This document shows, in pieces, positions 45,831 to 58,929 of a stretch of 64,000 nucleotides of DNA. The DNA lies in contig CM055094.1 in the NCBI GenBank assembly GCA_029204225.1, forward strand, positions 20,323,489-20,387,488. Direction: 5' to 3'. Every line of letters starts with the position of its first letter. Position 1 is the first letter of the stretch. Source of the DNA: Diphasiastrum complanatum. Its lineage: Eukaryota > Streptophyta > Lycopodiopsida > Lycopodiales > Lycopodiaceae. Under the pieces are notes generated by a model. It searched no databases and was not told the origin of the DNA. It saw nothing but the letters and a program-made list of their open reading frames with translations. The position numbers and the translations under genes were made by a program.

Positions 45831-46860
45831 CACTAGTGAGGTCAAGCTCCATATCATCTGAGTCTATTTCATCTGCTGAAGCATGACACTTCGCTTGTAT
45901 CTTGGTCCTTTGCCTGGATTGTTGTGTTGGTGGTGGTTGGACCAGTGTGGTGGTGTCTTCATGTTGAGCAAAAGACTCTTCAGCAGAATGATCCTTCGTC
46001 TGTGACATAGAGGACATGGGTGTCTTTCTCGATGTAAGCTTCACTAGGCCGACCGTTTGGTGCTTTGCAGTTGGCCCTTGTGGAGAGAAGGAACTCTTTC
46101 TCTTTTGAGAAGCCGCTTGCGTGGAATCTATTGCAATAGGCCTGGAAGTAGAGTTGGTATTCTTGGCTGGTTCCGAGGGAGTCTCCCAAGCTTTGATCTG
46201 CTAGCATCAAGTGGTCTCGAACTCGAGGTCGGTGGCTCAACTACTACAGTGACATCTATCAGAAGATAGCCCAATAACTGGAGGTTGGCTTGTTCTTGAT
46301 ATAGTCATGGAGGCAGTTGGAAGCAACTTGGGCCCAGTCATAAAGGTTCTAATCGTGTAGTCTAGAATCAGCCATCATGTGGAATAGTTTCATGGGGATA
46401 CGCATGATCTTGGACCTATAGCGCTATGTATATTTAGTTAGATAGGCGCATGGAGTAGCTAAGGGCTTATCATTTATGACCTCGATACGATAACCATCTT
46501 TTTTTCCATTTGTCCACTGAGGGGTCTATGTATTTGAAGTATGCTCCTGTTGACTGTGTTTGGTCCCCTAGGGAAGCCAAATGTATTGAGTTCAGCTCTA
46601 GAAATAGGAATAATATAAACAAAATTTTGGTTAGGAGATAACATGAACTGGAAAATCTGTCATTGTGGTTATAAGCAATAGGCATTAGAAATGGGCTCTG
46701 ATAGCCACTGAAAAGAGGAAGTTGGAACTCTATGTGGCTCAAGAACTAGTGTGCCTCCTAGTACCAAGTGTTCAACTCAGAGATATCGAGGCTTTCCATG
46801 GTGATGTCAATTCTGTTTTGAGTTGGATCATCAGAACTGGAAGATGTTGTGGCAGACATG
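45831..46860 (-). pseudogene. ORF-M, inverted decayed copy
   Basis: Read on the minus strand from the M-S-A-T-T-S-S-like start near 46,860 to the acidic tail at 45,831. The H-R-P-R-V-R-D-H ... H-V-L-Y-V-T-D-E-G-S-F-C part is open at 45,980-46,240. Frameshifts separate it from the upstream part. Confidence 0.5.
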
Positions 46861-47700
46861 TTCTGGACTCAACTGATGACTCTGTTGAAGGTTCAGCTCT
46901 GGTAACAGACAAGTGGAGTCTCGGCTCGATTAACTGTGGAGGGCTTCGAATCGGTCAACTTTTGATGGACTCGGTTCAGTCAACTTTGTATGCAGAGTAT
47001 GGACGGTGAGCTCATTCCATAGTGAATGCAGAGTATGTACGCTCGGCTCGGTCCACAATGATTACAGAGTATGGGAGCGCGGCTCTATGAGCAGTGTATG
47101 TAGAGTATTGCTCGATAGTGTATGGAGAATAGAAATTTGTGGAAAAATTTGGAGCAATGTTGCTCTAATAGGATGTGGAAAAGATGATGTTTCTTTGCGA
47201 TAACGTACTAGTAGAGAGCTTTCAACCCAAATTGGTGTTGAATGTGTGGTTTTGACAAGCTCCAGTAACACTACCCCTCAGCATTTGGCTCGTGCTAGAT
47301 GTGACGATTTTTGTGTAATGTAGCAGATCTCGACAGCTTAGGGTTTTTGAAAATGAATGATGATGGCACTCTGGATCCGTGGTGGATGTATGTAGATGAT
47401 GTCCAAGGATGCGAAGGAGTAATCAAGCACGGTCGTAGCGAATGATACATCGCCACTAAAAGATGGAAAATCGATCCTTTGAAGATATAGCTTTTCAAAG
47501 CTTCTGAATTCCATTTCCAAGCCTGAAGAAGGAAGTGCCAGCATCAAATCTTCTCCCATCAGAGTTCGTTTTCATTTCCTGAAAAGGATGCATGGCAGCA
47601 TCGCAGTAATGCGTGATATTGTGACTTTTTGTAATGTTCTGCAACATTTGCTTACATACATAGCTACACCAAATGAGAAAATTAAGGACCTAGATTCTTA
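46861..47700 (-). repeat. blocks l and k, inverted
   Basis: Inverted copy of 58,141-58,929. No supported gene. Confidence 0.55.
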
Positions 47701-48279
47701 AAGACTTTTCTGAGGTTGAAGTTCTAGTTTTTCTACAAATCAACTTCCTCTGAAAGTTTCTTTTTGGTGGAAATGATGCTATTTATATCAAGTGTAGGCT
47801 AATTTGTAATGGCAAAGATCGAGTTTGCAGCTCACCATGATTATGATCATTTGCAAGTAGCCTATTATAAGCAAATTATGCTGCACTTTCATGTTATCTT
47901 AGCACATTTGAATGTAGCTTGTGATATTATTGGTTCGATATTCTAGTAGCTTTTTTATGCCATTTAAGGTAAGAGAAAGAGAGCACAATCTTTAACGCTT
48001 GCTTCTTGTACAACCAAATTACCTTCCAATTTTTTCAAGCCTATTTGCAGTAAAGTGTCTCACATCTCTATGGAACATATGCACAAAAGTGAATCACTTT
48101 CTGCCACGTGATGATAGTGATACATTGTGCACTAGGGAATCACATTGTTGATAAGTTGGATTCACATTTACATCATGAAGCAAATAGTCTTGTAATTTTT
48201 GTGTTCAAGTGGATCGGAAGCTCACTCCAATTGATGTTGAGATTAAAATATCATGCTATCTCTAGCCTAATAGCCACAC
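47701..48279 (-). promoter_or_regulatory. TATA block, inverted
   Basis: Inverted copy of 3,541-4,140. The TATA context reads GCTATTTATATCAAG on the plus strand (near 47,777), mutated from TATAAATAGC. Confidence 0.45.
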
Positions 48280-49164
48280 ACTAGACGTTTGGATCCATAA
48301 AATATTCACACAAAGGGACATAGGTCTACCACGTAGGTCTGCCACGTAGTTTTCAATCAGTCAAAAGGAAGATAGATCCTTACTTTGGTACTGTAATAGT
48401 TAGTTCTTAGATTTATTGAGATCTTAGAAATTAAATTTTAGGGTCAGCCCAAAGTTTTTGACAAGTGCTCATCAAGTGAATGCAATTCTAGTCAAGATTG
48501 TGTTCAATTTTGCTTGATTTGTGAGATATTTGGATTGATTATTGCATGATGATTCAACTGATCTTGTAGGAATGATTTGAAGAGGCATATTTATGTGCAT
48601 ATGATTCCTTTTGGTTCAAGTTAGGTGAATCCTATATCCTTGTGAAGTCGAGATAAATGAATGCATATCTCTTGGATTCACATGATAGATTGAATGCTTC
48701 TAATTATTCGACTTGGAAGCTAAGAATGGAATCAATCCTTATTTTACAAGATCTAATGGATATAGTGAGTGGCAAAGAGGATGAGCCTATTCACCCTCAA
48801 GAAGCTACAAAATACGAAAGGAGGTGGAAGGTTGCTCTTGATTGTATAAAATGATTGTATAAAATGAAGGAGGTGCTTGCATCTTGGCTTGAGAATCATG
48901 GGAAACTCTTCAAAAGATATATGAATCAAAGAATACTTCAAGGTTGCTATCCTTGAATAATCAAATGCATATGTGCTGAGAGTTAAGGACTTAAACAAAG
49001 ACCTTGCTTACATAGGAGATTCCATTAAGGAAAGTGAACTTGTTAAACCAATCTTGAATGATTTAAGTATGGATTTTGCTAACTTGGTGCAAGGCTATGC
49101 AATCATGGGAAAGTTGCCTTCACTTGAAGATCTCCAAGGAGTCCTCATGGCCGAGGAGAGCACT
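48280..49164 (+). pseudogene. Copia-B leader and gag fragment
   Basis: The leader runs into ATG 48,657 and the N-terminal gag (S-N-Y-S-T-W-K-L-R-M-E-S), which stops near 48,851 and resumes from 48,973 (UBN2 part). It ends at A-E-E-S (49,164), where block P begins. It provides the SINE-free reference for 2,993-3,077. Confidence 0.82.
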
Positions 49165-50215
49165 TACAACAATCAAATTTTACTTGTCCAAGAATAGGAG
49201 AAAGATAAGCATGAGAAAAGGTCACAATTGTATCACATTTTAGTTGCCCAAGACAAAGGTAGTGCATGAGAAATCAAGGCAACAGGAAAGGCACATTCAC
49301 AGGTTTGTTTGAAGGGAGCTTTTCATGTCGCATAAGCACGAAGAGATGTGACGAAATAAAAGGTGAAAGTAGATTAATATTGATGTGTGATGTCCCTTCG
49401 TGTGAATATTTTCTAGATCCAAACATCTAGTGTGTGGCTGTTAGGCTAGAGATAACATAATATATTAATCTCAACATCCATTGGGGCGAGCTTCCGATCC
49501 ACTTGAACACAAAACTTACAAGACTATTTGCTTCATGATGTAAATGTGAATCCAACTTATCAACCATTACATATAATTTGAGCACAAAAGGGGCCTTTCA
49601 AAAACATACCTTTTATTTTTTTTCTCAAAAGTTTCTTCCACATGGTCCAATCAAAACATTCATATTTGAAATCTACGTAACGTAGCTCCTTCAAATTGAT
49701 TTTCTTTTCTTTTTAAAAGAACTGTAATTTTGCCTCGGGACAGCCCGTAAATAAGCCATTTTATTTGTAGTATAGTATGCAACTCGGCAAAAAAACAGTG
49801 TAACTTTTGAACGGCAACTCAAATAGAGACGATTACGGTGCCATTAGAAACCCCTCGACGAGAGCTTTTTCAACGACACCCAACATGACCCAGTTCCGAG
49901 CTACGGTGAAGAAAATATGGCCAGTAAGGGAGTAGCATTATGGTGCATTTAAGAGTAAAGGATCAAGCAAATACTTATAAAACTGGTATATGGCAAGTTA
50001 GACACAATGATAAATTCATGAGAATAAGTTAGTGAAGCTCAAAAAGTCATTTGGAGTGAGATCTTGCCGAGTCCCAATTTGTTACCTTGCTATTTGTGAA
50101 CTTGCCCCAAGATAAGGTGAAAAGAAACTTTTAATATTACGAATGACAACCACGAAGCTGTCATAGTTTCAATCAACATCGATATAATTAAACAACAAAA
50201 ATCATCACGTACATG
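49165..50215. repeat. block P, third copy
   Basis: Copy of 14,165-15,239 and 17,040-18,120. No gene seen. Confidence 0.7.
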
Positions 50216-50960
50216 GGAACATTACAAAAAATCACAATATCACGCTTTACAACCATGCTGCCATGCATGCTTTTTAGGAAATGGAAACAAACTTTGATGG
50301 GAGAAGATTTGATGCTGGCACTTCCTTCTTCAGGCATGGAAATGAAATTCAGAAGCCTTGAAAAGCTCTAGCTTCAAAGAATTGATTTTCCATCTTTTAG
50401 TGGCGATCTATCATTCACTACGACAGTGCTTGATTACTCCTTCGCATCCTTGGACACCATCTACATACATCCACCACGGATCCGGAGCGCCATCATCATC
50501 CATTTTCAAAAACCCTAAGCTGCCGAGATCTGCTACATTACACAAAAATCGTCACATCTAGCACGAGCCAAATGCTGAGGGGTAGTGCTCCTGGAGCTTG
50601 TCAAAACCCCACATTCAACACCGATTTGGGTTGAAAGCTCGCTACTAGTACGTTACTACGAAGAAACATCATCGTTTCCACATCCTATCAGAAAGACATT
50701 GCTCCAAATTTTTCCACAAATTTCTACTCTCCATACACTGCCGAGCAATACTCTACATACACTACTCATAGAGCCGAGCCCCCAAACTCTGCATTCCCTA
50801 TGGACCGAGCTGAGCGTCCATACTCTGCATACAAAGTTGACCGAGACGAGTCCATCAAAAGTTGACCGATCCGAAGCCCTCCATAGTTGACCAAGCCGAG
50901 ACTCCACTTTTCTGTTACCAGAGCCGGACCTTCAACAGAGTCCTCAGTCGAGTCCAGAAC
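50216..50960 (+). repeat. blocks k and l, leader of ORF-M
   Basis: As at 18,121-18,855. Confidence 0.55.
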
Positions 50961-51685
50961 ATGTCTGCCACAACATCTTCCAGTTTTGATGACCCAACTC
51001 TAGACAGAATTGACATCACCATGGAAAGCCTTGATATCTATGAAATGAACACTTGGTACCAGGAGGCACACTAGTTCCTAAGCCACATAGAGTTCCAACT
51101 TCCTCTTTTGATTAGTGGCTATCAGAGCCCATTTTGATTGCATATTGCTTATAACCCCACCGAGAGATTTTTCAGTTCATGTTACCTCCTAACCAAAATT
51201 TTGTTTATATTATCCCTATTTCTGGAGCTGACCTCAATACATTTGGCTTCCCTAGGGGACCAAACACAGTTAGTAGGACCCTCAAAAAAATTGAATCCAT
51301 AGCATACTTCAAATACATAGACCCCTCAGCGGACAAATGGAAAAAAAAGATGGTTACCGTATTGAGGTCATAAATGATAAGCCCTTAGGTCCTCCATGTG
51401 CCTATCTAGCAAAATATACACAACGCTATAGGTCCAAGGTCACGCGTATCCCCATGAAACTATTCCACATGATGGCTGATTCTAGACTACACAATGAGAA
51501 GCTTTATGACTGGGCCCAATTTGCTTCCAACTTCCTCCATGACTATATCAAGAACAAACAAACTTCCACGTTATTAGGCTATCTTCTGATAGATGTCACT
51601 TTGCAGCAGTTGAGCCACCGACCTCGAGTTCGAGACCAGTTGATACTAGCAGATAGAAGCTTGGGAGACTCCCTCGGAACCAGCG
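50961..51685 (+). pseudogene. ORF-M, 3'-truncated copy
   Basis: Start M-S-A-T-T-S-S-S-F-D-D. A TAG appears near 51,072. The F-G-F-P-R-G-P-N-T-V part (51,179-51,373) overlaps the next frame at 51,337-51,705, which runs to S-L-G-D-S-L-G-T-S. There it is cut by the Copia chimera. Confidence 0.5.
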
Positions 51686-52240
51686 ATCCACTATTCTCAC
51701 CTTGAGTGTGAGGCTTCTGCTGTTGCTGCTGCACTTGATTCTTGCCCTTGGAATAGTCTTTCTTCTTGGTGTAGAGGGCCATGGATTTGTCTTTGATGGA
51801 CAGGCCGTTGGTCTTTCTTCGCATTTCTTCCTGAAGAAGATGACCGATCACCTTTTGAAGAGTGAGGTCGGGTTGTGTGGAGATCATCACCCCTTTAGCA
51901 ATGCTCTTGTCGTCCTTCTTGATGTTACATGTATTTGTGGCAAACTCCACAATCAAACGATTGTCAAGCAATTGCCCCACACTAAGCAAGTTCTTAGTGA
52001 TACTGCAAATGTAAAGCACTCCATCAATCTTGATCTTCCTTGAAGATCCCAAGCATAAAGGTATGGATCCTATTCCTTCTATCTTATAAGCATAATTATT
52101 TGCTGTAAAAATTCACGTGATAGGTCCTTCATAGGTAGATAAGGTTGAAAAATACTCCCTCTTACTTGTCATGTGGGAGGTAGCCCCACTATCTATCCAC
52201 CAAGGGTCTTCACCTCTTATGCAAGAAGCTTTGAAAAGCT
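51686..52240 (-). pseudogene. Copia A/B chimera, second copy
   Basis: Minus-strand Copia-A gag tail fused to Copia-B protease/pre-integrase with the same fusion point (I-A-K-G-V-M-I-S-T-Q-P) as at 1,716-2,250. The protease catalytic region near 52,185 reads G-xx-S and is damaged. Confidence 0.8.
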
Positions 52241-52820
52241 ATAGCTTCAAAGGATCGATTTTCCATCTTTTAGTGGCGATCTATCATTCGCTACGACCAT
52301 GCTTGATTACTCCTTTGCATCCTTGGACACCATCTACATACATCCACCACGGATCTAGAGTGCCATCATCATCCATTTTGAAAAACCCTAAGCTGCCGAG
52401 ATCTGCTACATTACACAAAAATCGTCACATCTAGCACGAGCGAAATGCTGAGGGATAGAGCTACTGGAGCTTGTCAAAACCACACATTCAACACCGATTT
52501 GTGTTGAAAGCTCTCTACTAGTACGTTATCGTGAAGAAACATCATTGTTTCCACATCCTATCAGAGCGACATTGCTCCAATTTTTTCCACAAATTTCTAG
52601 TCTTCATACACTGCCGAGCAATACTCTACATACACTGCTCATAGAGCCGAGCCCCCATACTCTGCAATCACCGTGGACCGAGCCAAGCATCCATACTATG
52701 CATTCACTATGGACCAAGCTGAGCGTACATACTCTGCATACAAAGTTGACTGAGCCGAGTCCATCAAAAGTCGACCGATCCGAAGCCCTCCACAGTCGAT
52801 CGAGCTGACACTCCACTTGT
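52241..52820 (+). repeat. blocks k and l
   Basis: Joined directly to Copia-B at about 52,225. ORF-M does not follow. Confidence 0.55.
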
Positions 52821-53600
52821 AAATAGATTTTAAAAACCATACTATGGTATTTATAGATAAGTTTGACCAGATAGTCTCTATTTATGGGAGACTAATGTAC
52901 TCCCATCATCGACGGTTTGTTCGGCTGAAGTTATGGAAAAACTACATGATTCTAAGTATGAGCTTTTTCTTCTTGTTTGTAAATCTCGTATGCATTGTGA
53001 TGTGAATGATGATGTGAATGTGTTAACATGCTTTAACACCAAAAATTAGCATCAAGAACAGCCTTTAATGCAAGATTTAAAAGAAGAGTTCAATGATATT
53101 TTTCCTAAATAGGTAAGTTTTTCTGAGGTACATACTTCTAATTATATTGCAATCTGTTTTAAGCACATAATCAAATTTTTCCGAAATGAAATCTTTGAAA
53201 TGTTTCAGAAAAGAGCAAGAACATAAAGATAGATTTTCAATTTCAAAATTGCAGAAAACATCAAACAGAAAGTATCATTCACTTTTGATGTTAGGTCAGT
53301 ATGACCAAGCAAACATAATATGATGGAAGGACTTGTGTATATAAGGCTAAAGATCTGTAATAAAATACAAGTGTAAAAGTGTCTCACATGAATGGTCTCA
53401 AACATTCTATTATAGTAGCGTAAATGTAAAAATATCTTTGTCTTGTCCTTGCGCGTGTTGAGTTGTAGTCGATCCACCGTATTCCTTGTGAGAGTTCTTC
53501 TATACAGATCCTCAACATTTTGTGAGCCAGTTAATCCTTGTAAAAGTTTAGTCTTTTAGTCGGTAAGTCTTCTTTTGCACCACTCCCTTGTCCTTTCTTT
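52821..53600. other. low-repeat stretch containing the fragment shared with 2-81
   Basis: Apart from 52,927-53,008 no copy is seen elsewhere in the window. Frames are short and unrecognised. Confidence 0.3.
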
Positions 53601-54655
53601 CCTTTATATCATGTATACTTCTTTCTTTTTCCCATATTTTGTCCAAAAACCACCGAACTAGGGTTGTTTAGGTTGAAAGAACCAGGCCTTTCACTTGAGT
53701 TTTGGAAGAATTTATCTTGGACAGCGAAAAAATTTGGTCTTTTGAGGAGGCGTTCAATCTCTCTGATGTTTTCAGCATCTCCTAAGTTGGCAAGGAGTTT
53801 AGCAGAAGGGTTTGCAGCAAATCAATCATGTGCTGGCGTAAAAAGAGAAAAGTAGGTGTGACTTGACAACATCTCTGGCGAGCTTGTGTAGCCAAAAAAA
53901 AAAGCCATTCATCTGATTTTGGAAAAATGCACCAGGGAAGAATTTACTAAGATTGTTCATCATGAAACACGATGACCCAAAAAAAAAAATGACATGGAGA
54001 CCCATTTTTTTTTTGTCGCTTTTTTTTTTTGTTTTATAAAAGAAATATCCATATTTAAAATGCTTCAAATAAAGATATTATAATGCTAAAAAAAATGTTG
54101 TATTTTGCAAGAAAATTAATCAACCTACTAAAATTTTGTTAATAGATTTTTGTTAATAATTGCAAATTAGCTTATATGAAATAATGATACTATTCAAAAT
54201 AAAATCATTGGACACAACCATTAGAATAACTAAAAAAAACCTTTTTGCTTATTAAAACAAAAGTTTTCAATGTTTTTTTTTTAAATCTTAAAAGTGTTTT
54301 AAATTACAATACTTGTATCAAGAAAAATATTTTTTAAATTATGACAAAATTTAATCAGTATTTAAATCTTTACTTATATTTAAACATTAAATGATTGCAA
54401 ATGAAATTATTTCTAAAAACTTCTTATAAAAACATAACGAAAAATTAAAATATTAAAAACCTGACAGTTCGTTGCAATTTTAGTTTTGCTAATATTTAAA
54501 TCATTAAAAAACTGCTAAATCTATATTTTTAATACAAACAAATTTAAAAACATTAAATTAATCAAAAAGATTTCAATACACAATATTTCAAGAAATATAA
54601 ATGCAATTGTTTTTTAAAATAAAAGAGAATTTATTACTCCCAAAAATCATCAAGA
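53601..54655. other. very AT-rich intergenic stretch
   Basis: Largely poly-A/T-rich sequence without recurrence in the window. One 63-codon frame (53,664-53,855, +; rich in Ser, Leu, Arg) is unrecognised and could be an exon, but there is no independent support. Confidence 0.4.
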
Positions 54656-54659
54656 TCAT

Positions 54660-54875
54660 TTACATTTTTTGTTTTTTTGAAGGAGCCATTGCAGTGTCAA
54701 TTGGCACCTCTTCCACAATTTCCTTGACAGTTGTAACCACATTATAGTCCTGAACTAGGACATCAGCAAACTCCCCTTTATCACCCACTTTTCCACTAGT
54801 AGGAGTTTGGGGTTCTTTTTGAAAAGAATACAGCAAAATAAACCCATTTGTTTCTAGAAATGATGGAGAAAGCAC
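54660..54875 (-). CDS. possible C-terminal exon of an unknown protein
   Basis: A 71-codon minus-strand frame with an acidic stretch and a basic end (A-P-S-K-K-Q-K-M, stop). A plausible 3' splice site, TTTTCAAAAAG, lies within it near 54,822, so only the last ~50 residues may be exonic. It is single-copy in the window. No family recognised. Confidence 0.3.
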   Translation of the reverse strand: MLSPSFLETNGFILLYSFQKEPQTPTSGKVGDKGEFADVLVQDYNVVTTVKEIVEEVPIDTAMAPSKKQKM

Positions 54876-54889
54876 CTATTTAAAATTCA

Positions 54890-55491
54890 AACAAGATCTA
54901 GAAGCTAGATTACTAATCAATGCATTGATTCCTAGTTTATCTTGACTTGAACTCCATGAATTATCTCCAAAACTCTTTACACATGTGGATGTACGGCTTG
55001 CTGCTGCCTGCGTACTGTACCTGCAACTCCAATCTCATTCAATGATCATAAAAAATCATAAGCCAATAGCATTCATCAGTCAAATCATAGACTCAAACTA
55101 GTCAAGAAGGAAAATCTCAATTTTGCTCATAATTGGATGGAAATCCCATCACATATTTATACATGTAGAGCTCGAATTTGAGCATATTACGGCTTCTATG
55201 TAATCATCACAACCTAACCCTAACATCCAACCTAAGTTGATCCACCCTATCTAGGGTCGATACCTCGAGATCCAAAAACAATGCAAAAACTGCTATTTTA
55301 AGCTCCTACTTTTTTTCTACCCTATCTATGCACTCTTTGGACACATTCCAAAGGTACCATTCCAAAGCTAGGTTAATAATTTGACTTAGAATAAGGTATC
55401 CTATGCTTTTGGCATGTGTGACATCCCACATCATGGCCTCAAAGTCATTTACAAGTGGAATTTATGCAAACTAGCTTGTGTAAATTTAACA
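54890..55491 (-). repeat. probable Copia-B 3' LTR
   Basis: Minus-strand LTR starting TGTTAAATTTACACAAG at 55,491, directly after the polypurine tract (55,492-55,500). Its end is not defined; no terminal CA with a target duplication could be fixed. Confidence 0.5.
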
Positions 55492-56830
55492 CTCCTCCTC
55501 ACGACTAGTTTGAAGATAACATAAAATTGCTATCAACCCTAGGGCTGACCTTAACTTCACAAATGCAGCTCTTTGAAGTGGTTTAGTGACAACACATTCA
55601 CTACTTGCCACATGCTCCAAAGATATCTCCTTAGATTGCACCTTCTCTGACACAAAATGATGAGAGATCTCGATATGTTTTGGTATTGCATGGAAGATTG
55701 GGTTGGTTGCAAGGTGTTGGACTGAAATGTTGTCATTGTAGAGAGTTGGAACACCATATAAACTTTGCTAAGGATCTTGGAAGTCCTGAGGCAAGCTCCT
55801 CCTTGCACATGATCTCCATGGATTTTGAGTTGATGTGGCCAAGTCTTTTGTGCCGTAGAATATGGTTTGATAGCTTGGTCTCCTTGGCTAGCATCACAAT
55901 ATTAGCATCCACATAGGCATCTAGTTTGAACAATCTTCCAAACCTTATGCCTTTAGCAATGATCTTGCCATCCTTCTTGATGTTACATGTATTTGTGGTG
56001 AACTCCACAATCAAACCATTGTCAAGCAATTGTCCTACACTGAGCAAGTTCTTAGTGATACTAGAAATGTAAAGTACTCCATCAATCTTGATTTTCCTTG
56101 AAAATCCCAAGCATAAAGGTATGGATCCTATTCCTTCTATCTTACAAGCATAATTATTTGCTGTAAAAATTGACTTGATAGGTCCTTCTTATGCTTGAAG
56201 AAGAGAAACTTGGCATCATGACGAAATCTTAATGAGAGCTCTCCTCTTCCTCTTGACCAAGATTTGCTGGACTTTGAGTTTGCTTCTTCTTGAATAGATG
56301 CAAAATAGAAATGATTAAAAGACTAGATATCCCACTACCTAGGGACTTGAGAAAGCTCAAAACTTGACCTCTCAATAAGATCCTACCCGATCTTAAGCCA
56401 AATCATATCTATTAATGTTAACAAGAATGGAAACTAGCTTGAATTTGCATAAAAATTGGATGTAGAACTGCCTCCTCCTTGATCTCGACTTCACAAGGAT
56501 ATAGGATTCACCTAACCTGAACCAAAAGGAATCATATGCACATAAATATGCCTCTTCAAATAATTCCTACAAGATCAGTTGAATCATCAAGCAATAATCA
56601 ATCCAAACTATGTCACAAATCAAGCAAAATTGAACACAATATTGACTAGAATTGCATTCACTTGATGAGCAATTGGCAAGAACTTTGGGCTGACCCTTAA
56701 ATTTAATTTCTAAGATCTCAATAAGTCTAAGAACTAACTATTACAGTACCAAAGATAAGGATCTAGCTTCCTTTTGATTGATTGAAAACTATGTGGCAGA
56801 CCTACGTGGTAGACCTATGTCCCTTTGTGT
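55492..56830 (-). pseudogene. internally deleted Copia-B element, second copy
   Basis: Minus-strand element with leader, gag stub, pre-integrase (H-K-R-L-G-H-I-N) and the same direct jump to the RNase H C-terminus as at 21,570. The protease D-S-G-A-S segment is lost by a further deletion (near 56,190). Flanks differ from the 20.4 kb copy. Confidence 0.85.
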
Positions 56831-57790
56831 GAATATTTTATGGATACAAACATCTAGTGTGTGGCTATTAGGCTAGAGATAGCATGATATATTAATCTCA
56901 ACATCCATTGGAGTGAGCTTCCGATCCACTTGAACACGAAACTTACAAGACTATTTGCTTCATGATGTAAATGTGAATCCAACTTATCAACAATGTGATT
57001 CCCTAGTGCACAATGTATCACTATCATCACGTTTTAGAAAGTGATTCACTTTTGTGCATATGTTGATGTGAGACACTTTACCACAAATAGGCTTGAAAAA
57101 ATTGGAAGGTAATTTGGTTGTACAAGAAGCAAGCGTTAAAAAATGAAGGGGCCTAGACAAATTTTTTCAAGGCTATGTCCTTGGAGGTGGCCAATAATCA
57201 ACTCCAAGCATCTGCAATGAACTACAACAACACTTGGCTTAACACACAAGCTTCAAACTTTCAAGACTTATTCAGTAACTACAAAGAACATGTTTAAGCT
57301 TAAAGACAAGTGGATGCAAAAACATCAGTATGTCTTGAAAACTTCCATACATGTGTATACATTGTTAATTTTAGAGCTCTAGGACTATGGCACATGCAAA
57401 GGGGGGTAGCATTATGGTGCATTTAAGAGTAAAGGATCAAGCAAATACTTATAAAACTGGTATATGGCAAGTTAGACACAATGATAAATTCATGAGAATA
57501 AGTTAGTGAAGCTCAAAAAGTCATTTGGAGTGAGTTCTTGCCGAGTCCCAATTTGTTACCTTGCTATTTGTGAACTTGCCTTAATATTACGAATGACAAC
57601 CATGAAGCTATCATAGTTTCAATCGACATCGATATAATTAAACAACAAAAATCATCACATACATGCAAACAAGATGGCAAACACTCATCAATTTTTCTGT
57701 GCATGATTCGAGCCGGATTGTCTTCATGCCCAAATTCCTAGAAATTGGAGATACCGGAACAACAGATTTACATTTTTCTAGAACCTATTG
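56831..57790 (+). repeat. TATA-block fragment, unique insert and block P fragment
   Basis: 56,831-57,140 matches the upstream half of the TATA block. 57,141-57,400 is not repeated in the window. 57,401-57,660 is a fragment of block P. 57,661-57,790 is unique. No gene seen. Confidence 0.45.
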
Positions 57791-58929
57791 CATCATTATT
57801 TGATTGTGCTCTCTTTCTCTTACCTTAAATGGTGCAAAAAAGCTACTAGAATATCGAACCAATAATATCACAAGCTACATTCAAATGTCCTAAGATAACA
57901 CGAAAGTGCAGCACAATTTGCTTATAATAGGCTACTTGCAAATGATCATAATCATGGTGAGCTGTGAACTCGATCTTTCCCATTATAAAGTAGCCTACAC
58001 TTGGTATAAATAGCATCATTTCCACCAAAAAGAAACTCTCAGAGGAAGCTGATTTGTAGAAAAACTAGAACTTCAACCTCATAAAAGTCTTTAAGAATCC
58101 AGGTCCTTAATTTTCTCATTTGGTGTAGCTATGTATGTAAGCAAATGTTGCAGAACATTACAAAAATTCACAATATCACACTTTACTGCCATGCTGCCAT
58201 GCATGCTTTTTAGGAAATGAAAACAAACTCTGATGGGAGCAGATTTGATGCTGGCACTTCCTTCTTCAAGCATGGAAATGGAATTCAGAAGCCTTGAAAA
58301 GCTATAGCTTCAAAGGATAGATTTTCCATCTTTTAGTGGCGATCTATCATTCGCTACGACCGTGCTTGATTACTCCTTCGCATCCTTGGACACCATCTAC
58401 ATACATCCGCCACGGATCCAGAGTGCCATCATCATCCATTTTCAAAAACCCTAAGCTGCCGAGACATGCTACATTACACAAGAATCGTCACATCTAGCAC
58501 GAGAATGCTGAGGGGTAGTGCTACTGGAGCTTGTCAAAACCACACATTCAACACCGATTTGGGTTGAAAGCTCTCTACTAGTACTTTATTGCGAAGAAAG
58601 ATCATCGTTTCCACATCCTATCAGAGCGACATTGCTACAAAATTTTCCACAAATTTCTATTGTCCATACACTGCCGAGCAATACTCTACATACACTGCTC
58701 GTAGAGTCGCGCTCCCATATTCTGCAATCACTGTGGACCGAGCTGAGGGTACATACTCTGCATTCGCAGTGGAATGAGCTGAGCATCCATACTCTACATA
58801 AAAAGTTGACTGAGCCGAGTCCATCAAAAGTCGACCGATCCGAAGCCCTCCACAGTCGATCGAGCCGAGACTCCACTTGTCTGTTACCAGAGCCGAACCT
58901 TCAACAAAGTCATCAGCCGAGTCCAGAAC
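57791..58929 (+). promoter_or_regulatory. TATA block and leader of the best-preserved ORF-M copy
   Basis: TATAAATA at 58,005-58,012 is followed by blocks k and l and the ATG at 58,930. Confidence 0.5.

Noticed and set aside
55210-55225. Plant telomere repeat (CCCTAAC)
   Set aside because: Only two partial units occur; too short for an interstitial telomere tract.
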